From NCBI GenBank assembly GCA_016712275.1, contig JADJRI010000053.1:1-19983 (forward strand): a stretch of DNA of 19,983 bases. The letters are read 5' to 3'. The notes under the pieces were generated by a model that saw only the letters and a list, made by a program, of their open reading frames with translations, searched no databases and was not told the origin of the DNA. The translations under genes and the position numbers were made by a program. The stretch is from Planctomycetota bacterium (GTDB taxonomy: Bacteria > Planctomycetota > Phycisphaerae > UBA1845 > UTPLA1). Positions 1-8,163 of the stretch are shown one piece after another; the first letter of the stretch is position 1; every line of letters starts with the position of its first letter.

Positions 1-692
1 TTCGCCGCCCACGCACCGATCGTGTTGTGCAGCGAGGAAGGCTTCATAGAGTGCTCGGTGAAGAGTTGAGTAACCGCTGGCAGCGTCTCGCCTGTGATTT
101 TGTCCTCAGAGGCCAGAACGCGTTCCTTCTCCTCCGCCTGCCAGAACTGATAGACCCAGCCCAGGCTGTCATCGGCCTTGAAGGTCTCGGCCGGCAGCGA
201 TTCGAGGAGCTGCTCCAATTCAAGCGTGCGTTCGCGCAGCAGCGCGACCGCCAGGGCAGGATCATCCGGCCGGAAAATCTGCGGCAGCATCCGCTGTGCG
301 AATCGGCTGGCCAGCGCTCCACTTGGTCGATTCTTTGCTCGCGGGCGAGTTCCAGTACGTCTTCAAGATTGACCGAGACGTTGTGCTCCGGGTGAATCAG
401 CAAATCGTTCTCGGCCAGGAAGCGGGCAAAGAGCATCCGGTGCCAGGCTTGATCACACGCACTCGCGGATCAGCCGGCGAATGGCCTGTTCGCCGTTCGG
501 TTTTCGCGCATCGCCCAACTGCTTGGCGTGAGCCCGCAGCCGTGCTCGCAATTCCCGTCCGGCGGCATCTAGGTGTCCGCCCGACTTAGCTTCATGCACC
601 GTGAGCGCCTCAAGCGCGGACTTGGCCCCGCGCTCCGCGATAACGCGAGCTTTCTTGACGACATTCTCAAGGTCGTTGCGAAGTCCACTCAT
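1..692 (-). pseudogene. brxX: BrxX/PglX BREX adenine methyltransferase, N-terminal part, frameshifted, cut by window edge
   Basis: BrxX (PglX) is the BREX methyltransferase that marks host DNA. Only its N-terminal region is here, before any catalytic motif. Recognisable pieces on the minus strand are MSGLRNDLENVVKKARVIAE from 692, then AWHRMLFARFLAENDLLIHP around 450-390, then LPQIFRPDDPALAVALL around 290, FKADDSLGWVYQFWQAEEK around 180-130, and AVTQLFTEHSM near 60, continuing off the left edge. These lie in order in two frames, so there is a frame change near 455-460 and a return near 316-330. ATG at 692 is chosen because homology starts there, but it has no clear ribosome binding site and the frame stays open upstream. 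The gene is downstream of brxC, its normal BREX position. The frameshifts may be decay or sequencing indels. Family identity is secure from several conserved blocks. Confidence 0.85.
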
Positions 693-1084
693 CGAGTGGG
701 GGGCATCAGTAGGTTCCTGCCCAGCGGGGCTCTCTCGCTCCATAGAGCTGGGAACGCCGCTCAGTAATTTTTGCTCTCTCTGTTGCAGCGCTTCGAAAAT
801 CCTCAGGCACTCTTCCCCGACACAGTTTGCGGTGATAAATCGCCGCCAATCTTCGATCGCATCTTCGAGTTGGTGAGCGATGTCATCCAACCTCCGGCTG
901 GAAGCTTCACATTCAGTTTTGAGCTTGACCCGTACAGCGCGCATGTCGTCTTTCTTAAGCTCTGGCAGATCGCACTCGGATTCGCGACCCCAATCCTGCT
1001 GTGTTGCGATGCTGAAGCGCGCACGTTGGCATGGGGCGTCAATAACGAAAGATCACGCTCTCCGCTTGGGAAGCCAGCGATCAT
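693..1084 (-). CDS. Possible small hydrophilic protein between membrane gene and brxX (frame uncertain)
   Basis: I do not recognise this stretch. From ATG at 944 a frame reads MRAVRVKLKTECEASSRRLD and on through an acidic, helical region (QLEDAIEDWRRFI, IFEALQQREQKLL), and enters brxX without a stop. The same frame is open upstream to about 1052 (WGRESECDLPELKKDD), with no good start. An ATG at 1084 (MIAGFPSGERDLSLLTPHA) in another frame could be the true start if one indel lies near 1030. It may be a separate small gene whose stop was lost by an indel, or an N-terminal extension of BrxX. The helical, charged composition resembles real protein more than the opposite strand does, but evidence is weak. 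Confidence 0.35.
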
Positions 1085-1100
1085 TAGCTTGTTGTGCCGC

Positions 1101-1334
1101 TCAGGCCGATTCCTGTTTGCAACCGATCCAGTATGCGAGCAAGAAAAGGAATACGTTGAGCAAAGTTTCAACGAGCGGCGTGTAATCTTCGGGTCGGTAG
1201 GCCAGGTAAATTGGCGCCCCCGCGAGAACCACAGCCACTGCCAACCACCTGAGTACTGTCGGTGCATGATACCAGGCAAAGGCGAGCTTACCGCCAGTTG
1301 CCTCTGACACTTGTTGTTCTTGGTATTCAGCCAT
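1101..1334 (-). CDS. Small two-helix membrane protein inside the BREX operon
   Basis: This is a 77-residue protein of no family I know. It has a hydrophilic N-terminus (MAEYQEQQVSEATGGKL) and two hydrophobic segments: VLRWLAVAVVLAGAPIYLAY at about residues 28-47, and LLNVFLFLLAYWIGC at about 58-72. A short loop with charged residues (RPEDYTPLVE) joins them, so a helical hairpin in the inner membrane is predicted. It starts 11 nt after the brxC stop, with GAGG upstream as a weak ribosome binding site, so it is probably co-transcribed with brxC and brxX. The canonical BREX sets I know do not place a two-TM protein here. It may be a subtype-specific accessory protein or a passenger gene. The reading frame is intact, unlike its neighbours. 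Confidence 0.6.
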   Translation of the reverse strand: MAEYQEQQVSEATGGKLAFAWYHAPTVLRWLAVAVVLAGAPIYLAYRPEDYTPLVETLLNVFLFLLAYWIGCKQESA

Positions 1335-1345
1335 CGTTCAAATCC

Positions 1346-4249
1346 TCACGAGATCACGACTGGGCCGTTCTTAATCATTTCTAACAACTCGGCTTGGTGG
1401 GTCGCGATCCACTCATTCACGTCCGATTCTGTCCGGAGCGTCCCGCTGCTGAGGTGAACATGCTGGGTCTTGGGCTCCAGGAGTCTTGCCGCCTTCATTG
1501 CGGCGCTGGCGCATCGGCTGGGCAACGCGTCGGTCTTGTCCTTCCAGGACGAGAGCGGCGTAACGTCGAGCGTGGAAAGCAGGCCGTCGTCCGTGCCCAC
1601 GTCGATGGTGGGCACGTCCGCGATTCCCTCTTCAGCTAGAATCGTCGCGCGCTGCGCGGCACTGATCTTCTGCCAGGCGTCGGTTTTCTCCAGCGCGGCC
1701 TTCTCGCTCGCATGACGTTTCACCAACGCCGAGTGCGCTTCGCTCGTTGCGGCTCGCAAGGCGCCGGCGGCTTTCTTGACCAGCGGCTTGATGTGGTCGG
1801 TGCCATCCAGCAGCAGCCGGCCGTCTTCGATTCCCCTTGGCGGCTGAGCGCACTTCGTCGAACCCCGGAAGGCCAATTCCGTGGGCCTTCATGCGTTGCA
1901 GTCGCTCCCACTCCGGCCGGCGACGCTCGGCCAGTTCCGCCAGAGCCTTCCAGTTGGTCGCGTTCGCCTTCACCGTGTCCAGTTCGCTGAGCATTTTCGT
2001 GAGTCGCTCGTTGCCGGCGAGGCCGCGCAGATCGGCCAAGTGGAGCGTCTTCGGCCGTTCCGGAAGTGGGGGTTCGCCGCCGGCACGCTCCGCCAGTCGT
2101 TCGAGCACTTCGAGGAATTCGCTCGACTTGGCGTTCAGGTCGTCCGAGGCCTTGGCCGTGATGCCCGCTTCCTGGAACAGGCCACGGAGCTTGATCTTGT
2201 CCTGTGCCGTCAGCGTCGCCGTCTCGACTCGGAATTCGGCCTTTCCGATCTTGGCCTGGTCGAGCTGGCCCACCGCGAGAGGGACTGCCGCCGTGCCGGG
2301 CGGTGAGGTGCCCGCGGCGTGTAAAGGCGATGAGCGCCGTCGATCGCATCCGCGGCCAGCCGTAGGGGCCTCTGTCGAGTTCCGTCCGAACCGAACGGCC
2401 ATCCGCACCTGAGCCGACGATTCGCATGACTTCGCGACACACCGCGTGCTGTTCTGTTCAGCCTGTTCCAGTTCACGGCTTCCAGCGGTGAATCGCGACG
2501 CCGCGCGGAGTCTTCCATCCGCCCCTGCATCGCGTTGCGGGCTTCCTTGCCCTCATCCGTTCCCGGCACCCCCTTCAATTCGAGCGTCTCTTTCGCGGCC
2601 TGGAACTGAATGATCTGTGTGCGCAAATCTTCGTCACTCGCCTTGGGCACGAACACGAAGACGATGGGGCTGTTCGTGCCGGCGGCACGCGCAGCATCGA
2701 CGACGTTCTTTTCGCTGCAACCCCAACCGTCGCGGACCCAGACCGGGATTTCCGTTCCGTCCGCCTCCGGCGGCTCGTCGCCGAAATAGACCTCGATGCG
2801 ACCGGGCGATTTTGCTCTCGCCTTGGATGAGCTTGAGCGACTTCACCGCCTGAGCCGCGGCGCTGCGAATCAACGCATCGCGGGCATGGTAGATTTCGCC
2901 GGTGTTGTTCTGGAGTCGCGACTTCTTGTTGCGGAACTCCTTGTCCCACTCCGAGTATTCCTTCGTCTGGAGGTTGTACTCGTCGTGGTCCTTGAGCAGG
3001 ACGCCGTCATCGACCAGCTTTTCGAGCAGGGGCGGCAGGTCTTTGCGGATGGTGGTGCCGCCGTTCTTGAGGTCCGCCACCATGAGGTCTGCCAGCATGT
3101 CGGCAGTGGCTCGCACGCCGATGTCGGCCCCACCTTCACGCGGCAACTTGCGAATAAGGAAGATCAACCCGCAAACGCGACGAGCCAGCTTCCCGGCGGG
3201 CGTGCCGTCATCGAGCCGGCGAATCGTTTCGTCCAGTTCGCGCAGCAAGACGGCTTGCTGAACCATGCCGGCCTGAAGCTGGTCGAAGATGTAATCGCCG
3301 GGAATCACCGTGCCAACAGGCTGCTCGGCCAGGTCGCGCACCGCATCGTGAATGATGCGAAGCGCGCGGAGCATGCTGCTTGTGCCGCTGGGGTCCACCG
3401 CGCGAAGCACGGCTTCCCAGAAGCGCCGCCGTGTGGGCAGGAGGGGATAATCGGTCGTCAGCAGCTTTCGATCTTCGGTTCGTGGGCCGACGCGCGTGCC
3501 GGCGAGTTGCCGTTCGATTTCACCGGAGTGCGATTCAAGCGTCGCCTTCAATTCCGCTGTTCGCTCAGGCTTTTTTCGCAGGAGCACTTTGCGAGTAACC
3601 GCCTCGACATCTTGGTCCTGCAACTCGACGTTGATCGTGAACCGCGCGAGCAGCTTGGTGAGCTGGCGAGTGTCGGCGCCGAGGGCGCTCTGGCCCGCCC
3701 CGACCAGCAAGAGGCGGCAGGAGAGTTCCTTCGACGCGCTTCGGCCGTTTCGACCACGGTTGTCGCCCGTGCATCGTCTGTTGCGATGTATTGCTGAACT
3801 TCTTTGTTCAACTCGCGAAGGAAGTCCTTCCCCTTTGACTCGATTCGCTTTCGGACGGGATCAAGGAAGCCGTTTCGGCGAAGGTACAAGCAGAACTTCG
3901 CTTGCGCGTATGTTTCAGGCAGATCCATCGACCGCAGAATGATTCCGAGCACCATGGGAATTCGGTGTTCGCCCACAGATGGTGCATCATCTTGAGCATG
4001 TGCGACTTGCCGGACCCGTAGAACCCCAGACCCAAGCCGCTGGCCGCTGACTCCCCCTAGATTTCCGAGGTAAGACTCCAGAATGCGGATCATCCCGTCC
4101 GCGTACTTCCCCTCGCAGACGAAGTGCGACAGCTCATCGCGCAGCACCTTTCGTTCTTGCTCGGTACGGCCTTCCGTGATGCGCGCCTGCCCGTTGTTGA
4201 TCAGCTCGCTAGTCGCGGGGTCGCGGACGAAGAGATCTCGATTCTTCAT
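1346..4249 (-). pseudogene. brxC: BrxC BREX P-loop ATPase, frameshifted and internally deleted
   Basis: BrxC is the large AAA-like ATPase of BREX. The start (MKNRDLFVRDPATSELINNG) overlaps the brxB stop in ATGA. Conserved blocks follow in order: SYLGNLGGVS near 4060, the Walker A block GFYGSGKSHMLKMMHHLW near 4025-3970, IILRSMDLPETYAQAKFCL, EVQQYIATDDARA near 3800, LLLVGAGQSALGADTRQL near 3700, YPLLPTRRRFWEAVL, VPKASDEDLRTQIIQFQAAK near 2640, LRGLFQEAGI, DLRGLAGNERL, and the C-terminal TLRTESDVNEWI ending in GPVVIS. They lie in changing frames, with breaks near 4040, 3970, 3740, 2812, 2450-2330 and 1850. Compared with the family as I remember it, segments are missing after NTEF, between FLRELN and EVQQYI (where Walker B LIVLDE should be), and before SPLEAVNW. 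About 967 codons remain of a usual ~1200. A functional ATPase is unlikely as written. Confidence 0.85.
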
Positions 4250-4806
4250 TGATCGATGTCTCCGTTATGCAGCGTGATCGGAACGGCCAGGTAGTTCCAG
4301 CCATCGCGCGCATCAAGCAGCCGGTAGTTGTTGTCCTCGTACTCACCAGGGAAAAAGAGCAGCAGCCGGCCGCGGATGTCGGCCTCAACACCTTGCAGGA
4401 TTTTCGAAAGCCGCGAAAAACCGTAGAGCGCCGCGGCTCCGAATACGCCGACGACGGTGCGTTGGTCCACGTCACCGGCCGTCAAGCCCGTAGCTGCAAC
4501 GCAGCGAAATCAGTGAACTCGCTTTCCAGCTTCAGCTCGATATCTTCCGGGCACTCAAAATAAGCCTCGCGATACTCGTCAGCAGCCATCCAGGCCGGAA
4601 ACACGCCGGTGAAATCGAATTCCTTCCACGTGTGCCCGGCATTGCGGGTGCGGACTTCGAAGTCGTGCCGGTGAGCACGAAGCCGGCGTTCATCCTCCTT
4701 CGGGTACACGATGAAGATGGTCCGCTCCGCGCCCGGCGAGGTTTCGTTGCCAGAGTGGCGCGATGTACCGTTCGTATCGATCAGCAAGTTCGTCAATCCG
4801 TCCCAT
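4246..4806 (-). pseudogene. brxB: BrxB-like protein (DUF1788 family), two frameshifts
   Basis: This is the small BREX core protein BrxB (DUF1788); its biochemical role is poorly defined. The start ATG at 4806 gives MGRIDELADRYERYIAPLWQ and lies inside the end of brxA (14-nt overlap). The frame changes near 4735, after QRNLAG, into ERTIFIVYPKEDERRLRAHR and then WMAADEYREAYFECPEDIEL. It changes again near 4485 into VVGVFGAAALYGFSRLS, LLLFFPGEYEDNNYRLLDAR and GWNYLAVPITLH. The PGEYEDNNYRLLDARDGWNY block is a strong family signature. Length, if repaired, is about 186 residues. The stop overlaps the brxC start by 4 nt. The two frame changes could be assembly indels, because the protein is otherwise full length and conserved from end to end. 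Confidence 0.82.
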
Positions 4807-5620
4807 GGCTCTCTCGGATTTCTTCCGGCGTCAATATCGACGTGAAATCGACCTCAATGACGCCGCCCCCGTGCTTAAGATTCAACGCACCCAAGCGTTT
4901 GGCGTCCATCGCCAGGAAAATCAGCTTCTCTTGGCTCGTGTCCAGCACCGCCGTCCAAAGCGTTGCAAAGAGCCGCGTTCCGCGTGCGCCAAGGAGGTAG
5001 CCCAATAGCAGTGCGTATGCGACAGCGTAGGGACTTGCGGTAACCGATTCGCGGTGCTTTCGCACGCGTCCCGTGAGATGCCCAGCTTGAGCCCAGGTGG
5101 AGGAGGTGTTCCGCACGACCTTATCCACGATTGCGTCGTTTAGCCGCTCGTCAGCAGCCGAGCGAATGGCGTCAATCATCCGCTGACGAGCTAATTCCTC
5201 GTCCGGATCCAAAGCGAGAACCGGCGGAACGGTGGCCCGGAGAAGGGGATCCCGTGCCAAGGCGCACAGCAAGGCGAGCAATCGCCTGCCCTCTTGGTCA
5301 GCATCCCAATAACGCCGCATGACCCGGAAGATTGGGACGACTGGATCTAGCGCGTACAATTCGCCGAGACGTTGATTGGTCAACGAGCGCGTAGATGCCG
5401 TCCGCTTCCCCGTCACGTTCTCGTCGATAATCGCCGCGGAATAACGCTCACGCCGGCCGTCGGGTGGGACAGCCAAAAGCACTTGCTCCAGTTCGGCGTA
5501 CATGAATGTTCGGCTGGTATGGGTTCCCCGAGCACCCGTCCTGAATCCGAACTTTCGTTCGTGGAGCGGGCTTATGCTCAGAGGCGCATGAGACGGTGGT
5601 GGAGTTGACGTTCGAGCCAT
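4793..5620 (-). CDS. brxA: BrxA-like BREX protein (DUF1819-like)
   Basis: This 275-residue protein heads the BREX operon. Position and sequence fit the BrxA/DUF1819 group of small helical BREX proteins, although it is longer than the ~200-residue type I BrxA. Visible blocks are RGTHTSRTFMYAELEQVLLA, KRTASTRSLTNQRLGELYAL, DPVVPIFRVMRRYWDAD, GRRLLALLCALARDPLLR, NTSSTWAQAGHLTGRVRKHR, YAVAYALLLGYLLGARGTRL and FATLWTAVLD. The ATG at 5620 is preferred over the longer frame from 5680 because a TATAAT -10 box ends 7 nt upstream, and over the internal ATG at 5503 because HTSRTFMYAEL appears to belong to the family core. That choice implies a leaderless transcript. It is the only intact core BREX gene here. 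BREX type cannot be fixed without the rest of the operon. Confidence 0.75.
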   Translation of the reverse strand: MARTSTPPPSHAPLSISPLHERKFGFRTGARGTHTSRTFMYAELEQVLLAVPPDGRRERYSAAIIDENVTGKRTASTRSLTNQRLGELYALDPVVPIFRVMRRYWDADQEGRRLLALLCALARDPLLRATVPPVLALDPDEELARQRMIDAIRSAADERLNDAIVDKVVRNTSSTWAQAGHLTGRVRKHRESVTASPYAVAYALLLGYLLGARGTRLFATLWTAVLDTSQEKLIFLAMDAKRLGALNLKHGGGVIEVDFTSILTPEEIRESHGTD

Positions 5621-5627
5621 CCATCGC

Positions 5628-5633
5628 ATTATA
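5628..5633 (-). promoter_or_regulatory. -10 box of leftward BREX promoter
   Basis: A perfect TATAAT lies on the minus strand, 7 nt before the chosen brxA ATG. No convincing -35 hexamer occurs 16-18 nt upstream; that space is filled by the 18-bp palindrome at 5641-5658. The predicted transcription start falls on or next to the ATG, giving a leaderless mRNA. A promoter lacking a -35 but covered by a palindrome suggests control by a DNA-binding protein (inference). Confidence 0.55.
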
Positions 5634-5640
5634 ACGCCAC

Positions 5641-5658
5641 GCCGGCAAGTTTGCCGGC
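5641..5658. repeat. Palindrome copy 1, upstream of brxA -10
   Basis: The sequence GCCGGCAAGTTTGCCGGC has 8-bp arms (GCCGGCAA / TTGCCGGC) around a GT centre. An identical copy lies at 5728-5745, start to start 87 bp away. This copy sits in the -15 to -35 zone of the leftward promoter, where a bound protein would block RNA polymerase. It could be a regulator operator or a member of a dispersed palindromic repeat family; within this window I saw only these two copies. Confidence 0.7.
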
Positions 5659-5685
5659 GGTAAAGAAAATTATTTTCCATTGGCC

Positions 5686-5713
5686 TTGACTAGCCGAGTT
5701 TCAGCTATAGAAT
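5686..5713 (+). promoter_or_regulatory. Sigma70-type promoter of the CBASS operon
   Basis: TTGACT (5686-5691) and TAGAAT (5708-5713) are separated by 16 bp; each hexamer differs from consensus by one base. The predicted transcription start is near 5720, so palindrome copy 2 begins a few bases inside the transcript. The first CBASS gene starts at 5797 with a strong ribosome binding site. Confidence 0.6.
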
Positions 5714-5727
5714 TTAAGATCGACGCC

Positions 5728-5745
5728 GCCGGCAAGTTTGCCGGC
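5728..5745. repeat. Palindrome copy 2, just downstream of CBASS promoter
   Basis: This is identical to the palindrome at 5641-5658 (GCCGGCAAGTTTGCCGGC). Located at about +8 to +25 of the rightward transcript, it could act as a roadblock operator, or fold as an RNA hairpin with an 8-bp GC-rich stem in the 5' leader. Confidence 0.7.
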
Positions 5746-5796
5746 CTGTAATCTGTAGTGCTGTGCCTGGTGCGCGAGCGCCGGAGGAGAATTGAA

Positions 5797-6758
5797 GTGG
5801 AGCTTACAGATGCGCAACTCGCGTACTTCGTGGACAACCGGCTCAAACTTCCCAAAGGAAAACGCAGCGAATATCTCGCACAGGTGGACCGCCTGATCGC
5901 CAACTTTTCCGCCGCCGCAAAAGATGATGACCTCATCGGCGTCAAGAAGTTCCTGAAAACGGGCTCGTTGCGCAAAGGAACGGTCCTTCGGCCAGCAGGC
6001 AACTTCGGCGTCGACGCGGATGTTGCAGTCTTCCTCAATTCTGCAGGGGCGACAAAATACGATTTGTCGCGATTACACGAGAGGATAAGAAGGCTCTTAG
6101 CTAAGGCATATCCCAATAAGAACTCCGAGGACTTTACGGTTCAGCCGCGGACGCTCGGCATTGTTTTTCGAGATTCTGGTTTGGAAATGGATCTCGTCCC
6201 GCTGATCCCAATCGAGGGGGATGGGGACTTCGGTTGGCAACCATCCTCTCAGGGCGATCCGCCTGTAAAAACCAGCGTCACAAAACAATTAGATTTCATC
6301 CGTAGCCGCAAGGAAGCTTACCCCCGGTTCACCGCGCTCGTCCGACTCCTCAAATACTGGCGCAACTTTCACGACCTTGACGATTGCCTCCGCTCCTTCA
6401 CGATTGAGCTGCTGGTCTGCCACCTCCAGGACACTCAGGGCGCGCTGAGTCTATCGAAGACGGATTGCTGCGATTCTTCCTCTATGTCTACCAGACCGAA
6501 CTGCGCGATCGCATTGCCTTCCAGGAGTGCGGAACACCGAGTGCCTGGCCGAAGGACCGCGTCGTCCTTCTTGACCCGTGCAACGCCGAAAACAACGTGG
6601 GGCGCAAGCTCACCGACACCGATTGCGACACGATTGTGACCAAGTGCCGGGACGCATGGGAGACGTTGAGCACAGCTCGCAATCACAACGGCAAGGGTCA
6701 AACACTGGACATGTGGAAAGAAGTATTCGGCCGGTCATTCGTGATTGAGGAACAATAA
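5797..6758 (+). pseudogene. CBASS CD-NTase (cyclic oligonucleotide synthase), one frameshift
   Basis: CD-NTases make the cyclic di- or trinucleotide that activates the CBASS effector. The start GTG at 5797 is preferred because GGAGGAG ends 7 nt before it; the open frame extends upstream without a better start. Numbering from there, the G56-S57 motif (KFLKTGSLRKG) is followed by D73-x-D75 (NFGVDADVAVFL) and the third acidic residue D132 (LEMDLVPLIP), so the nucleotidyltransferase triad is complete. LVRLLKYWRNFHDL marks the helical OAS1-C-like part. Near 6440-6450 the frame changes by one base: HLQDTQG should continue into AESIEDGLLRFFLYVYQTEL and end in EEVFGRSF-type sequence at 6758. Repaired length is about 320 residues. 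The stop shares one base with the HORMA gene start (TAATG). Clade and product are not assignable by eye. Confidence 0.85.
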
Positions 6759-7261
6759 TGATGTATACCGAGACACGATCCCAGTCCTACACGGTCATTG
6801 ATATCGGCAAAGCCATCGACTGCTTCGCCGCTGATCTAGACATGACGTCTCAAGCGACAGGCCTGCTTACACGCGACGGCGTCAAGAACATCGCGGCAGA
6901 TGTAAAGGCAATGGCCCAAGGCGGCTACCTTCTGGAAGCGAATATTGTTCTTCATGATATGGCCGGCGTCGTGATCCGAGCGGCTAAGTACCAGGTTGCT
7001 CTGGACGCGGGCGCCCTGACCGCTCAGCGACCAGGCAACAATCTTTGGCCAAGAACCCCTGGTGGTGAATTGACGGTTGTCGTTAGATACTCCTCGAAGT
7101 GGAAGGCTCTTTCGTACGACGAACAGCAGGGGTTCAAGCAGTCGCTGAACATAACTTGGGGCACTTCCAGCACGGATCTCTCATTTCCCTTGCTGTCCGG
7201 CTCCGCCGACCGGAACTACGTTAGCAACGGCTGGGGCCTCCAAAGGACGGTTTACAAATGA
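6758..7261 (+). CDS. cap7: CBASS HORMA-domain protein (Cap7)
   Basis: Bacterial HORMA proteins sense infection, probably through a peptide held in their safety-belt fold, and activate the CD-NTase. This 167-residue protein matches the compact bacterial HORMA layout: SYTVIDIGKAIDCFAADLDM with TSQATG at the N-terminus, NIAADVKAMAQGGYLLEANI, a beta core ending VVVRYSSKWKALS, and the C-terminal GSADRNYVSNGWGLQR typical of the safety-belt end. The start is ATG 6758, overlapping the CD-NTase stop; the second ATG at 6761 is an alternative. The end overlaps the cap6 start in ATGA. Only one HORMA gene is present, as in single-HORMA CBASS. The frame is intact and the assignment rests on sequence resemblance plus the adjacent TRIP13-like ATPase. 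Confidence 0.88.
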   Translation: MMYTETRSQSYTVIDIGKAIDCFAADLDMTSQATGLLTRDGVKNIAADVKAMAQGGYLLEANIVLHDMAGVVIRAAKYQVALDAGALTAQRPGNNLWPRTPGGELTVVVRYSSKWKALSYDEQQGFKQSLNITWGTSSTDLSFPLLSGSADRNYVSNGWGLQRTVYK

Positions 7262-8163
7262 GTTCGAACGTTGAAACCACAGAATTATTCGAGCTTGAAC
7301 TTCCGCTTCCCGACGCAGCCATTCAAGCCAGGTCGGAGCGACTGGTCGGCTTCGATGCACGCTACGAACGACTGCGCCGGGACCTCCGGCTCCTGGCTGA
7401 CCCCGAAGAATTGAGTCGGTGGAGCAAGAAGCACCACCACAAGGAGTTGTCGCTCTGCGCCGCCATCGGCGACCGATACCCGCTGGTGATCTTCTCGGGC
7501 GATGTTGGTACGGGGAAGACCGTGACGGCCGAAGCCGCTTCTGATCGGATCGCCCGAGAGACCAACCAAGATGCGATGATCTTTAAGCTCAGCACTCGTG
7601 TTCGCGGATCTGGCAAGGTCGGAGAGATGAGCACGCTCCTAAACCACGCGTTTCAGGTTGTGGCCAAGCAAGCGGGGAAGTCTCGCCGCGCTTTTCTGAT
7701 AATCGACGAAGCCGACTCACTCGCCGCTGCGCGAGATGCCGCACAGAGCCACCACGAAGACAAGGTCGCCGTTAACACGATCATTCAAAGAATCGACGAC
7801 CTCCGCCGGCATGGCGGGCGTGTCTTGGTCTTTTTGCGTACGAACAGGGGCGGCGCGCTTGACCCAGCCGTGGTGCGCCGAGCTGCACGAATTGAGCAGT
7901 TCGACCGGCCAGACGAACGGGAGCGTGAGGAGCTCTTTCGACTGGACCTGGACGGACTTGTCTTACGGGACGAGGTGTTTCGAGATTTAGTGCGCCTCAC
8001 GGGCCCTCAGGAAGCGCGCCTGGGATTCACATACTCAGACATTCGCACGAAGCTGCTGCCGCATGCACTCTGTTTTGCATTTCCGTCTCGACCACTGACG
8101 GGTGACGACCTGATCCAGGCTGCGAGGGACGTGCGGTCATCACCAGAGGTTAGGGACATATGA
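7258..8163 (+). CDS. cap6: CBASS TRIP13/Pch2-like AAA+ ATPase (Cap6)
   Basis: Cap6 uses ATP to open HORMA proteins, separating them from the CD-NTase and turning the response off. The 301-residue protein has Walker A GDVGTGKT at 81-88, Walker B FLIIDEAD at 146-153, a sensor-1-like TNR at 195-197, and the basic PAVVRRAAR stretch at about 203-211 where the arginine finger is expected. The C-terminal helical lid begins around DEREREELFRLDL. The N-terminus holds a short partner-binding part (LVGFDARYERLRRDLRLL). The gene overlaps both neighbours by 4 nt. The frame is intact with all ATPase motifs, so this part of the operon looks functional. Confidence 0.9.
   Translation: MSSNVETTELFELELPLPDAAIQARSERLVGFDARYERLRRDLRLLADPEELSRWSKKHHHKELSLCAAIGDRYPLVIFSGDVGTGKTVTAEAASDRIARETNQDAMIFKLSTRVRGSGKVGEMSTLLNHAFQVVAKQAGKSRRAFLIIDEADSLAAARDAAQSHHEDKVAVNTIIQRIDDLRRHGGRVLVFLRTNRGGALDPAVVRRAARIEQFDRPDEREREELFRLDLDGLVLRDEVFRDLVRLTGPQEARLGFTYSDIRTKLLPHALCFAFPSRPLTGDDLIQAARDVRSSPEVRDI

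Noticed and set aside
771..1307. 178-codon plus-strand open frame
   Set aside because: Covers the two-TM gene and the short helical ORF on the opposite strand; it has no ribosome binding site and no recognisable motif.
2796..3797. 333-codon plus-strand open frame
   Set aside because: It is antisense to conserved BrxC blocks in the best-supported part of that gene, and its translation shows no motif; a shadow of GC-rich coding DNA.
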